64,000 bases of DNA from Tetracentron sinense. Taxonomy: Eukaryota > Streptophyta > Magnoliopsida > Trochodendrales > Trochodendraceae. The stretch lies in contig CM026554.1 of NCBI GenBank assembly GCA_015143295.1, forward strand, positions 31,695,531-31,759,530, read 5' to 3'. How positions within the stretch are numbered: position 1 is the stretch's first letter; the number at the start of each line of letters is the position of its first letter. A model generated the notes under the pieces. That model made no database searches, was not told where the DNA came from, and worked only from the letters and a program-made list of their open reading frames with translations. Below are positions 12,005-23,070 of this stretch, piece by piece. A program made the translations under genes and the position numbers.

Positions 12005-12190
12005 GCTTTGTCGCTGCCGTGAACGAAATTTCCTGTTGTTGTTGCCACTACCGTGAATGAAATCCCTCATTGCCACTGCCCGTAACGAAATCCCCCTTTG
12101 TCACTGTCACTGCCGTTAACGAATTTGTTGCTCTGCTGCAGTGAACGAAAGCCCCCTTTCCTCTTTCCTCTTTCCCTTTGCCGCTGCTGT
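12005..12190 (+). repeat. Degenerate ~30-bp tandem repeat (GCCACTGCCGTGAACGAAAT)
   Basis: Five imperfect copies of GCC(A/G)CTGCCGTGAACGAAATCC follow one another. The related phrase TGAACGGTAGCG recurs at 12363, 21115 and 21287, so this is probably part of a dispersed element rather than a local satellite. Confidence 0.6.
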
Positions 12191-12199
12191 AAGGCCAGA

Positions 12200-13690
12200 T
12201 GACTAAAAATGGAACTGAAATCACAAAGTTACAGAAGAGCAAACACACACTGTAGTCGACCTCTTCTAAATTTCACTTTTATCTGCAACATCTTCTTGTC
12301 CTAGTGGCAGAGGCAAAGAGAAGAGAGATAAGAAATGGGGAAAGAAAAGCAATGTTCTGCTCATGAACGGTAGCGACCTCCTCAGACTGTAGTTGGGATA
12401 AGTGAAAATTGCGAATTTTACAATCTAAACAGTTAAATTGAATTCCAACTTAGGGCTTCGGTGGATCTTTGCACTGTATTTTTGGCTTGATGTTAAGCAT
12501 GCAACTAGTAAGAAGCTCGTGCAATGCACCGAAACCCTAATAGAATAAATGGTTTAAGTAATAATATAAGTAGATACTGTATTACAATGATCTATAGAAA
12601 GCAATAAAAGATAAATATAGAGAGATTTATTGTGTTCAAATATTTTTCTCTTCCCCAATGACTCCTATCCGAGAAAAACAACAGCAATTACATTATGTCA
12701 TGGCTAAATGATTGTAGCATTATATTTTAATCCTAAACTTAATTAGGTTCAAAGAACCCTAAGAATAATAATTTTGTTTTACTATTAGAAAACAGAGACA
12801 GAAGATAACACATGGAGAGTTCTAGTCTAAATGTTCAACTCCAGAGAAAAAAATAAAATACATAGAGTTCTAAATAAAAATATATATATATTTTTAACTT
12901 TTTATATTATACATATACAAAAAATTACAAATTTTGGAAGGGATCGAACTTCCCACATAGTCAACTAACTAAAGTTATTTTGGGTGGCCACTATATATAA
13001 ATAATAGTTAAAAATACATTTTTAAATTTTTATACTACTATATACTAATAATAAAATTGAGCGGGCCATGGCCCCCTAGCTCCGCCCCTAGTTGGCGGCT
13101 AGGGATGACAATATATGGTGTGAATGTTTCCTACACCATCCCAACCACATTCTAATATGAGATACCCCTCATCGAGTACAAAGTCAATGACCATTCCACC
13201 AACATCACACCATAGATTCTGGGTGATCGCTCTCCAACCCATAATCCATCATCCCAAGGTACTCTAACTCCACATCATGAGCCATGTGATATATTAGCCA
13301 CTCCCAATTGTTTTCCATTGAATTTTACTCCACATCCCAAACATTATAGGGACACTATATAGGTAACTGGCTTGCCCACCACCTGCTTGACTTGCATTAG
13401 TTATAATATGTTGTGATGTACAAAAAACAAAAAATCCCTGTTGTGTATTAGTCCAGAGTCTCAAAGAAAAAAAATGTTAACCAGTTGATTAATTTGGTAT
13501 CTCGCACAATGGTTGATACATTCACGCAATGCTGGCGAACGGACTATTCGGGTTTAAAGGGGAACCCATATCCATGGCGTCCATTTGTCGATCCAAAGCA
13601 AGATCATTCCAAAACCCATAAAATTCAGAGGGAGCGAGAAAGAGAAGTGTATACTTAGATTGCAGCTAAACCGTGAGGAATTGCGTTGAA
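12200..13690. other. No gene seen; AT-rich repeats
   Basis: Contains AT-rich intergenic-type sequence, including ATATATATAT at about 12880-12890 and the phrase CATGGCCCCCTAGCTCCGCC near 13065-13085, which looks like the edge of an old dispersed repeat. No open frame with recognisable similarity was found on either strand. Confidence 0.4.
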
Positions 13691-13702
13691 CACCTTGTAG
13701 GC

Positions 13703-13900
13703 TTCGTTTTAGAACTTTGCAAGTCCTGATTGGTTTGAGAAACTAACTGAAGAAGACTTCATTTTGGATACACATAGCTATGCAGATCCAGCATTTAAAG
13801 GTTCGTTTTGGAACTTTGCAAGTCTTGATTGGTTTGAGAAACTGACTGAAGAAGACTTCATTCTGGATACATTTAACTCTACAAATCCATCATTGAAGGT
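13703..13900 (+). repeat. 99-bp in-frame tandem duplication
   Basis: Two copies, 13703-13801 and 13802-13900, differ at only a minority of positions and have a period of exactly 99 bases, or 33 codons. In one plus-strand frame both give NFAS-DWFEKLTEEDFILDT. The second copy ends AAG followed by GTATTC, a possible splice donor. A 72-codon frame (13764-13982) spans the second copy. I do not recognise the peptide. It could be a duplicated exon of a decayed host gene. Confidence 0.7.
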
Positions 13901-14199
13901 ATTCTATTGTGTTTTAATGTGCACCTCAACTACTCTTGTAAGCTCGGATTTGCGTCGATCATCTACCGTGGAGGCTTCATAAGCAGAAGTGCAGAAGTTG
14001 CACGCTCCAACTCGCGTAAACTCGGATTTGTGTCTAACACCTTGTAGGTTTCATAGATAGAAACCGAGTTACAATAGTGAGGAGCTTCCAATCTAGAATG
14101 CTTTTGGGAGCTCTGTACCACGTTGCCTCATCCTATGTTTTCATATTGAGAATGGGAAGCATAAGCATTGGCTTCAGTAGTCCAATTTATATAATAGTC

Positions 14200-14330
14200 G
14201 TGGTTTGGTTTTGAGCGGCTACATATCATCTCAATAGTCCGCAACTGGAATGAAATGTTGGGTTTGGACAAACGTATTGGTTCTGAACATCTACTTATCA
14301 TCTCAATAGGAAACCGGAATGATGCTTTGG
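14200..14330 (+). repeat. ~73-bp direct repeat (TATCATCTCAATAG)
   Basis: GGTTTTGAGCGGCTACATATC and GGTTCTGAACATCTACTTATC, each followed by ATCTCAATAG and ACTGGAATGA or ACCGGAATGA, lie about 73 bases apart. It is an old local tandem duplication just outside the copia LTR. Confidence 0.6.
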
Positions 14331-15612
14331 TGTTGATCCTAAACGATTTTGTAAAGTCATATTTTGTATTGGCTTAATTCCGATGTCAAAATGGTGTCAA
14401 TGTAAGTCTAGTGTCGTTGTTCTTCTGGTTGTTTAAGACTGGTGAAGATGAAGATCAAGACTCAAGTGAAGTACATTTCAGCTAAAGCTTCGTTCACTCT
14501 CTTAGGACGGTAAGTGACCTAGATACCTAGTGGTTACCTTAGGTAGAATTGACCTAGATAACTTTATCATATACCCTAGGTGATTAGAAATTGACCCAAG
14601 TATGTTTAATAGTCTTTCGGATGGCTGATTGGTGTTTGGAATGGGTTATGTGCATCAAAGAAGCAAAAATTTGCACAGACCGTTCGAACGGCCTGCTAAC
14701 CATTCGAACGCCACAGAATGGCTAGCCAGTCGTTCGAACGCCACAAAATGGCATTCAATTCCAGTAGCCTCCCTAGCACACCATTTGCACTCCAAGCACT
14801 CCAATCTCAGACCAATCTCTAGGCCGTTTGAACGCCCCATCGGCCATTCGAACGGACCTCGTATACTTGGTTTCTAAAGCTGTCCGAACTTCGTTTTTAG
14901 CAATGGAATTGCTTTGGCTATTTCAATGATGATCCCTTGGCTCATTCTATGGTTTAAAGAAGAGAGTTTAGAGACTTCTCTGAATATTCTAGGGTTCTCC
15001 AAATCCCCTCTTGGTCGATACCCTTTGTTCTCATCTCTTCTTCTCTAGAGTATGCAAGATTGAATTGTTCTATCTTGTTCTTGCATTAGTTGATCTCCAA
15101 TATGTTTGAGATCCCTCTAGAAGACTGTTAAGACCTTCAAACCAATTTGTATACTCTGTGTGAGTGTTTGGTTGGTGTGAGCCAAAGCCGTCGAGGACAA
15201 AGATCGATCTTTAGAGATCGTGGTTAGAAACTTTGAAAGGCGTTGGCAGGTGAGGAACCGGAGCTGCTATTGTAGGGATCGAATGAGGAGTTCGTGGACT
15301 TCAAGACGAAGAATTTGTACCGAGGAACAATGTTTGATGTCCGGTTGGGTAAGGCTCGAGTCTTGTACTTGATAACAATTCTCATAGTTGATTTTGTGTT
15401 GGACTAGGTCCCGTGGTTTTTCCCGCAAGGGTTTTCCACGTAAAAAAATCTCATGTTATGAAGTCTTCTACTATTTCTACACTTGATTGCTTTGTTTTAC
15501 CTTAACTCTGATTAATGACTTATTAAAATTAAAATTGGTGACCTTGCTAGGAAGACCTATTCACCCCCCCCCCCCCTCTAGGTCAAAGGAATTATTAAAC
15601 GATGATATTTCA
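14331..15612 (+). repeat. 5' LTR of the SIRE-type copia element
   Basis: It runs from TGTTGATCC to GATATTTCA, directly before the primer-binding site. The left edge was set by aligning it with a second LTR at about 50743-52002: both have TCATATTTTG, then a conserved GGTAAGTGACYTAGATACC, a palindrome-rich patch, CTAGGTCCCGTGGTTTTTCC, and a C-run. The palindrome patch here has five TTCGAACG-type words between 14678 and 14865. The left boundary could be off by a few bases. Confidence 0.7.
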
Positions 15613-15614
15613 AT

Positions 15615-15626
15615 TGGTATCAGAGC
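15615..15626 (+). other. Primer-binding site (initiator Met-tRNA)
   Basis: TGGTATCAGAGC follows the LTR end with a short spacer. This is the complement of the 3' end of plant initiator Met-tRNA, the usual copia primer, and it fixes the 3' edge of the 5' LTR. Confidence 0.9.
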
Positions 15627-15683
15627 AGGTTCACCTACAAGGTTAAACCCTTTAGTGTGATCTTGCCTAAAAATCATTGATCA

Positions 15684-16700
15684 ATGACTACTCTAAGAGA
15701 GGGCAGTTCCTTCTCTCATCTCTTGTTGACTGATAAGATTATCAATTTATCTCCCACAATTGATGAGAAGGAAAAGAGTGAAAATTGTGAAGAGACCGAA
15801 TCTAGTGAAGATAGTGAAAAGAGTCACAGTGACTCTGAAATTGATGAAAGTATGGACTCAGCGTATGGTAAGCAATACTCTGAGAGTCTGAAGCTAAAAA
15901 GGGCAAAAAATTTAATTAAACAAAAAGCTTTAAAATCTTCAACTTGAAAAAGATTCTCGAGTTAAAAGCGGAAGGGAAGGAAGCTCTTGCTACTCAACTT
16001 GAAAGTGAGAAGGTTGATCTTCTGATCAAAATTCAATGTCTCCTAGAAGAAAATGTCTCTTTGACCAAAATGGTCAGAATGTTCGAAAACGAGCGAGACA
16101 CCTTTGCAGAAAACTGAAAAGGAGTCTCTTGTTAGTAAGGTTGCCTTTCTGGAAATGGAATTCAAAAATACCTTTGCAGAAAATACAGACCTAATTAAAA
16201 AGGTGTTTCTTCTTGAGAAAGAGCTAAGGATGTTTGTCTAAATGAGTTGACCAATAATCTATGCTCAAATAGTAATATGACCGAAATAGGACATGCAGAC
16301 AAACTTCTTGGTCCAATAGTTGTAGGAACAATGGCTACTGCTGTATTCGAGCCAATTGATGGGGAACTTAAAAAGAATGACCCTTCTATCTTATGCACTA
16401 GATATGTTGAGGCAGTTCCAAGAGGGAATGTGCTAAGAAATCAAATCCCTAAAAGAAGGTCCCCTCAACCTCTTAGATTTATTCCCACATGCTTCTAGTG
16501 TGGAGTAAAGGGTCACATCCGACCTAACTACACTGCCTTGAGAAGAAATCCTCGTAATGGTTCATGGAACCTAAATCAAAATCAAGGGAATCTTCAAAGG
16601 CAGATTCAAGTCTTAGCCGAAAAGTCTAGAAGTTTGAGCGAAGAATTGATGAAAATAGCTCAACTTTCTAGTACTAAAAATGGTCTAGACATTTCTTATG
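15684..16700 (+). pseudogene. SIRE-type gag, deleted and interrupted
   Basis: An open piece at 15684-15947 starts MTTLREGSSF and is very acidic with SEDSEKSHSDSE. It lacks the N-terminal body expected of a copia gag, so an internal deletion is likely. Further on, lysine- and leucine-rich coiled-coil-like sequence (about 15950-16250) is broken by shifts. A zinc knuckle CF-CGVKGHIRPN at about 16488-16530 has a stop in place of the residue between the first two Cys positions and has lost the last Cys (TGC to TAC). Nucleocapsid function is therefore gone. Confidence 0.7.
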
Positions 16701-16813
16701 ATTATCATTAAGGTAACTGGATGAACCAAAAGGCTAGGACTCAGCAAAGAAATAAGAAAAAATAAGAGCTCTAGGAAGAAGAAAGTTACTCACTTACTCC
16801 TAGAACCTCTCAT

Positions 16814-17427
16814 GTGATGGATAAAGACAAAGGGGTCAAACAAAAGATGAAATCCATATATGTGAGAAAAGATGACCTAAAATGTTTGGTCATTCATGCT
16901 GCATTGAAAGCCCAAAATACCGACATGTGGTACTTCGATAGTGGTTGTTCTCGGCATATGACAAGTCCCTATTCACTCAACTCGAGGAATGCTCAGATGG
17001 GACTATTACTTTTGGTGATGGAAGCAAATCCTTTGTGAAAGGGAAAGGCATCATCCAAACTCCAGGCATTCCAAAACTCAATAATGTTCTATTTGTTGAA
17101 GGGCTGAAAGCAAATCTGATTAGCATAAGCCAATTGTATGATGATAACCATGTTGTGCACTTTACTCAGTATAAATGTTTTGTTGTTGATTGTAAAGGTA
17201 AAAGTGTTTTGGAAAGAGTAAGAACTTCTAATAATTGCTATGGCATAATCCCAAGTGAGAGTACGTCAAAAGTCTGTAATATGGCTAAAGTTGAAAAAGT
17301 TAATCTGTGGCACAGGAGGCTAGGTCATATGAACTTCAAAGACCTAAGTAAACTCTCGATAAATGAGTTGGTGAGAGGTGTGCCCAAACTAAGGAAGTCT
17401 TCTCCTATTGTATATGGACCGTGTTAA
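16814..17427 (+). pseudogene. SIRE-type protease and GAG-pre-integrase
   Basis: The protease active-site block WYFDSGCSRHMT is visible near 16925-16965 at the end of one frame; the sequence then continues in the overlapping frame (16945-17427) with ITFGDGSKSFVKGKG and NNVLFVEGLKANLISISQL, typical of copia proteases. The frame ends with LWHRRLGHMNFKDL, the His pair of the integrase zinc-binding domain, but the matching Cys pair is lost. A one-base shift near 16970 separates the pieces. Confidence 0.85.
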
Positions 17428-18340
17428 ATTGGAAAACAAATTAAAAGCCCACACAAGAAAACTTCAAATATCACTACTAATCCACTAGAATTAATTCATA
17501 TGGATCTTAGGTGGTAAGCGATACATCCTAGTAATCTTCTCCAAGATGACATAGGTTGCATTCATAAGGGAGAAGTTCGACGCTTTTGAAAACTTTAAGA
17601 GCATACGTAAGAGAGTTCAAAATGAAAAAGGTTGTCAAATCACTAGAATTCAAAGTGATCATGGAAAAGAGTTTGAAAACTCAAAGTACAATGAATTTTG
17701 TGATGAATCTAGCATAAACCATGAATTTTCTGCACCCATAACCCTCAGTAAAATGGAGTCGTGGTGAGGAAGAATAGGGTTCTCCAAGAGATGGCTAGGG
17801 TTATGCTTCACAGCATCAACCTAGCTGCTCACCTCTGGGCTGAAGCAGTTAGCATAGCATGTTACACTGTAAACAGAGTCTACACTAGGCCTGGAACTAG
17901 GAAAACCTCATCAGTTATGGAATGACAAGAAACCCAATATCAAGTACTTTCGAGTATTCGAAAGTAAGTGTTATGTCCTTAGGGATAGAGAGTAATTGGA
18001 AAATTTTGAATCCCGAAGTAATGAAGGGATCTTTCTTGGATATTCTACCAATAGTAGAGCTTATCGAGTGTATAACTTGAGAACCTCTACAGTTATGGAG
18101 TCTATCAATGTAGTTGTGGCTGACTCCAGTATCGAGACTGTGGATCTGGAGGATGAAATGCTAAAGAGGTTGAAAATGTCCCATCTCCTCAAAGTGAGAA
18201 GCAATCATCTCCCAAGAAACCTACTCATACTAGGGTTATGAATCCTCACTCCTCCACTGGAATCATAGGAAATCCCGAGTGGAAGGAGAACTCGACATCA
18301 AATTGAAAATGAGGTTAGCTATTTTTGCAACACTTCTACT
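17428..18340 (+). pseudogene. SIRE-type integrase core, degenerate
   Basis: Between the His-His block and the RT, plus-strand frames give LIHMDLR near 17490, a GRKRYILVIFSKMT-like stretch, RIQSDHGKEFENS near 17645-17680, and PSVKWSRGEEE-type remains near 17740-17770. These correspond to the D..D..E core of a copia integrase, now spread over three frames with several stops. The piece at 17996-18241 (NEGIFLGYSTNSRAYRVYN) matches the region after the core that precedes RT. Confidence 0.7.
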
Positions 18341-19245
18341 TTTAAACCAAAAAATGGGATTGAAGCTCTGACTAATGAAAATTGGATAAATGCTATGCAA
18401 GAAGAGCTAATTCAATTCACTAGGAATGATGTGTGGTTTCTTGTACCTAGGCCTAAAAATACCAATGTAATAGGTACCAAGTAGATTTTCAAGAACAAAT
18501 CTGATGAAAAATGTACTATTGTAAGAAATAAGGCCATGTTAGTTGCATAGGAATACACTCAGATAGAATGAATTGATTTTGATGAAACATTTGCTCCTGT
18601 TGCTCGGCTAAAATCAATTAGAATCTTGCTATCTATTGCATGTCATCTTAAATTCAAACTTTTTCAAATGGATGTTAAGAGTGTCTTCTTAAATGGCATT
18701 CTGCAGGAGGAAGTCTATATGGAACAACCGAAAGGGTTTGAAGACCCAAATCACCTTGATCAAGTCTATCGCTTAAAGAGTGCTCTCTAAGGTTTGAAGC
18801 AAGCTCCTCGAGCTTGGTATGAGAGGTTGGCTACTTACCTCTTAGAAAATGGATTTTTGAGAGAGGGAGTAGACAGAACCTATTCATTAAGACTATCAAG
18901 GATAATATTGTGATTGCCCAGATCCATGTTGATGATGTTGTTTTCAGTTCCACATCAATATTGAATGCTAACTTATTTGCTGAACAATTGACTAATGAAT
19001 TTGAAATGAGCATGGTAGGTGAACTGAATTTCTTTCTTGGCCTTCAGGTTAAACAAACTGCAACAGAGATCTCTGTATCTCAAACAAAATATGTCAAAGA
19101 CCTTGTAAAGAAATTTGGCATGAGCACTGCTAAGCACGCACGCACACACACACCCATGAGCACAACCACTAAGCTTAGCAAAGATGTTTCAAGAAAAAAT
19201 ATCGATCAAACCACATACAGAAGCATGATTGGTAGTTTATTGTAA
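18340..19245 (+). pseudogene. SIRE-type reverse transcriptase
   Basis: Blocks in order: NWINAMQEELIQFTRNDVW (about 18378), ETFAPVARLKSIRILLS (about 18583), LFQMDVKSVFLNGILQEEVY (about 18658), GLKQAPRAWYERL (about 18790) and the catalytic IHVDDVVFSS (about 18922). Stops replace W in GTKW, Q in VAQEY, G in EGIDFD and Y in ALYGL. The HVDD box is the copia equivalent of YVDD. An intact 111-residue tail (18910-19245) ends RSMIGSLL. Confidence 0.92.
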
Positions 19246-19874
19246 TTGACTATTAGTCAACCTGACATTTCCTTCAGTGTCGGAGCTTGTGCCCGCTATC
19301 AAGCGAGCCCCAAAGAGTCAAACTTACTAGTAGTTAAACGAATCATTCGGTATGTAAGTGGAACTCTATCTTTTGTTCTTTGGTATCCGTTTGATACTAA
19401 TGTCATGGTTGTTGGGTATTCTGATGCCGACTGGGTTGGAAACGCTGATGACAGGAAAAGTACCTCCGGAGGGTGTTTCTACATTAGAAACTGTTTAGAT
19501 GCTTGGCTTAGCAAGAAGCAGAATTCCATATCCTTTTCGACAGCCGAGGCTGAGTACATTGCAGTCGGCAGTTGTTGCACCCAACTTTTGTGGATGAAAC
19601 AAATGTTGCTTGATTATGGGATAAATCAAGGCACTATACTGTGTATTGTGATAACACAAGTGCTATTAATATATCCAAAAATCTCGTGCAACACTCTCAC
19701 ACAAAACACATAGACATTAGGCATCATTTCATTCGTGAACTTGTTGAACAAAATGTAGTGTCATTGGAATATGTCCAAACTGAGAATCAATTTGCGGACA
19801 TACTTACTAAACCTTTAGATTCCCTTAGGTTTGAGTTCCTTAGGAAATCCATTGGTGTGTGCAAGGTTGACTAA
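19246..19874 (+). pseudogene. SIRE-type RNase H
   Basis: Starts ISQPDISFSVGACARYQ and continues with GYSDADWVGNADDRKSTSGG (first catalytic Asp), FSTAEAEYIAVGSC (catalytic Glu) and, after a one-base shift near 19640, YCDNTSAINISKN (catalytic Asp), HIDIRHHFIREL and a natural-looking C-terminus at 19874. All catalytic residues are present but split by the shift. Confidence 0.92.
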
Positions 19875-21100
19875 TTGTGTGCTTGAATAGCCTAGGTGTT
19901 TATAATGCTCAATCTATTCCTAGTGCTATCTCTTTGGTGTATATTAGCTGATGTTGCATCTTCTTTATTTTTTCACCTTTTGATTTGGTTGGAATCATTG
20001 AAAGAGGATATTCGAATTTTAATTTCTCTCACCCTCTAATCCCAACCACCTAATCTCAAGACAAGTCATTTTACAATCGGGTGTGAAGAGGTTGGGGGCA
20101 TATAGAGAGGTCATCTGTTAGGATGGTCTGTGAAGAAGATAAATAGGGTGAGAAAGAGAACATAAAAGAAGACTACTGGTGGATAGAGAGAGGAGTTCCC
20201 AAACATGTGAAGAGTTGCATATTTTCCAAACACTACTGTGAGGAGTTGCGTATTTTCTCAATAGTTTGTAGAGTTGCATCCCTAGGAAAGATATAAACGA
20301 AAATTAAAAGAAAGAGAGAAAGGAATAACTCTTTAAATCTCCTATACCAAGCACTTAAAATCCCTCCCAAGCCGCCACATGTCCTCTCCCTTCCCTGGCT
20401 TTAAGTTAGTATAATAGGATTTTTTTTTCCCATTATTTGTTCCTGAAATCATCTTGGACTAGACTCTCATAAGCAACAACTCCTCAATCTAACTTATTCC
20501 AGATGAATTTTTCATTCTAAAGAGGACGAATTAAAGCATAAGAGAGAAATTTCATGAACGAGGACTCAATTTAAAGAAATTATAACCATACAAGGATCAA
20601 TGGGTCCTAATCAGCCTCCGCATCTATTAGCACTTGATCAAGTTCAACCCTCACAATTTTAAAGCCTCATTAGGCTTAAAACTAATTAAAACTGCCAAAA
20701 ATGGTTGATACAGTTTGAACTGTCAAAGTTCATAGCAGAGGAGCATGCTTTCAGTTTATGTTTTGATCTCTGGCCGTTTTGCCTAGAATTTATTTTCTGG
20801 AATAACTAGAAAAATGATAAGAGCTTATGATTTGCTATGAAAGAGGTAAGCTCCTCAAATAGAGGAGGGATGCAGGTATCCAGCCAACGTAAAATCGATC
20901 TAAAATAGACCAACCAGAAATTAAATTTAAACTTGTTCATAACATTCGAGAAAGTCTAAGCAGAAACAAGCTGGCATTAGAAGTACTCAAAAGTTATAAT
21001 TACAAAACAGAGAGATCTAAGCAGAAATAAACTCAAACAGAAACAGACAGTAGAACAAGAAGAAATGCAAAAAAAAAAAAATCAAAAGCAACTGCTTGCA
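19875..21100. other. No gene seen after the copia pol
   Basis: 19875-20100 resembles the 3' untranslated part of the copia element. 20100-21100 is AT-rich with no coding signal and no sequence matching the 5' LTR, so the 3' end of the element is missing or has been deleted. Confidence 0.45.
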
Positions 21101-22560
21101 ACCTCCTCTCATGAACGGTAGCGGCATCGCTTAACTTCGAGCAATTCATTCGTCTATTCGAGCCAGAAACAGGAACGGTGACAGAAGGCATCAATGTGTT
21201 ATGGCAAACCCTCGCGTGCTAGGGTTTCGAATGGGGAGAAAAAAGAGAAGATCAAAACGGGCAGCAACAATCAACCCCTCCCTCTCGTGAACGGTAGAGG
21301 CAATGCCAGTGGAAAACTCCACTCGTGCTAGTGGCAGCAGCAAAGAGAAGAGAGAGAAGACGATGGTAAAAGAGAGAAGGAAGGATGCCAGGGATGCTTA
21401 GATGGGGAAAGAGGGTTTTAGATGGGAAAGACATAAAGAAAACGGAGGGGAGAGTAATGAATGAGGCTTTAAAATTTATATAAATTAATAAATTTTGGTT
21501 AATGATGTGCTGAATAAGCCTTTATTGAACATAAACATTGATAACACTATAAGAATTAGCATTGCAAGACAACAAAAAAAAAAAAAATTTAACGTACCTG
21601 GGCAATCAATCCAAACAAAAAACATGGAGAGAAATCGAGAGAAGAGAAGCCAAATTGGACTTCTTCAAAAAGGAACACAATTAAGGTAAATAAAATTAAT
21701 CAGAACTTTCTTAATGCATCCTCTTTTTTTGCCTTGATCAGAGTCATGCTCCTTGACTCACCACATGTATAAACTCCATAAAAAGGAAAAAGAAAATTGA
21801 TAGAAATAAAGAATTTAAAATTTGAATCTATTATCAAGAAGTTTTTTTTTTTAATTAACAAATACAAATCCTAGCAGAATTCAATAGATATGTTAAGCCC
21901 TATGCGTCAAAAAGCTTTTTAGATATAGACTCTTGAATTTCCTGAGTCAAAGCACTCAACCCCACAGCTAATACATTACAGTACTTTGTTTTCTTTGTCC
22001 TCTTATAATGAATTTTGAAGAAGACATGCTCCTCCCTGCAACCATGTTTAATGATGGGCAAGCTTACCCTGTATCAGAACATCTTTGTGGTGGGTCCCCT
22101 GACCTGGTGATCTATCCAGATCATGCGGTTGCACCTTGCTAGGGTGATAATTTCATGTGGCCCATTTCGCACTATATATTCCCACTGAATCAAGCCTCCC
22201 ATTTATAAGGGTTTGAAAGGTACACGCTCCTCCATCACAAACAGCCTCACCGACTGCAGCATCACCAAGGTAAGATCTAAAACACAACACCCAATATTTA
22301 TGGGGTTGTTGAACTCAACCAAATCGGTAGGCACGGGACTGGAGTCTTGCATCCCTACCCGAAACAATAAAAAAATTGAGAAGAGGTCTGTATAAGACTG
22401 CTGCCATACTTGAGCCATTCCCACAAGAAATTCTTGAAAAAAACAGGTATAAGGATAATACGAAACAAAGGTTTGAGGTGCCCTTAAATAACAAAGTGAA
22501 TGCGTGATGGTAAAGCTAAAAATTAGGAGACGTTAAAGAAGAGCACTGATATGCGTACAC
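21100..22560. other. Dispersed-repeat material, no gene seen
   Basis: 21110-21450 shares phrases with 12280-12400 (TCATGAACGGTAGCG, CTAGTGGCAG followed by CAAAGAGAAGAGAGA), so the two areas carry related elements. 22000-22440 has a minus-strand open stretch (22203-22424) that I do not recognise. Short frames here have no family hallmarks. Confidence 0.4.
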
Positions 22561-22942
22561 ATGAATTCCATTTCTAATAGGGGATTGATTAATGAGAGAG
22601 AGGGAGAGGGAGAGGGAGAGAAGAGAGGGGGAGGTGAAGAGATAAGAAAGACAGCCGTGGAGATAGGGGATGTTTGGTTTAATTAAGAAGATTAATGGAG
22701 AGCGAGGGGGGAGTCATCTAGGAGGGAAATCCTAGGAGATAGGGGAGAAGGAATATGGGGAGACAAGGGGACGTTTTGATGGAGGGAGAGAGACATTTGA
22801 TTTTGGATGGAGAGCTTTCATTTAATTAAGTGGGGTCCACATCAAAAATTAATGACAAGTGACACATGGCAACAATTTGAAGCAAAAATAAGAGATTTGA
22901 GGGTAGACACGTGGACACCAACAACTATATAGTAGTAGTAAG

Positions 22943-22978
<36 letters not shown>
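22943..22978. repeat. (AT)n(AG)n microsatellite
   Basis: An AT run followed by an AG run immediately precedes copy 2 of the dispersed repeat. Confidence 0.9.
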
Positions 22979-23070
22979 CCACGCTCACTAAAAGTTGTAC
23001 TGAGCAGGACCGTCTCTACCCTCCATATCGAATCAAACAGTCCTCCCGCGACCTACACATAGTTCAAAAT
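22965..23070 (+). repeat. Dispersed repeat, copy 2
   Basis: AGAGAGCCACGCTCACTAAA and the following 80 bases match 11751-11862 in the same orientation; both copies end with TTCAAAAT or TTCAAAATA. Confidence 0.6.

Larger units (their letters stand above)
14331..20100 (+). mobile_element. Decayed Ty1/copia retrotransposon, SIRE lineage
   Basis: The element has a 5' LTR (14331-15612), a primer-binding site complementary to initiator Met-tRNA, gag, protease, integrase, reverse transcriptase and RNase H in the copia order. The RT/RNase H sequence (MSMVGELNFFLGLQV-like, SSAEAEYIA-like and TKHIDIRHHFIRELV blocks) is of the SIRE/Maximus type. Every domain carries stops, many explained by G-to-A or C-to-T changes such as W, Q and Y codons turned into TAG or TAA. 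No 3' LTR and no env-like frame were found after RNase H; GAGGTTGGGGGCA near 20085-20100 may be a polypurine tract. Confidence 0.85.

Noticed and set aside
20100..20330. 3' LTR of the SIRE-type copia element
   Set aside because: Follows a polypurine-like GAGGTTGGGGGCA but shows no similarity to the 5' LTR at 14331-15612.
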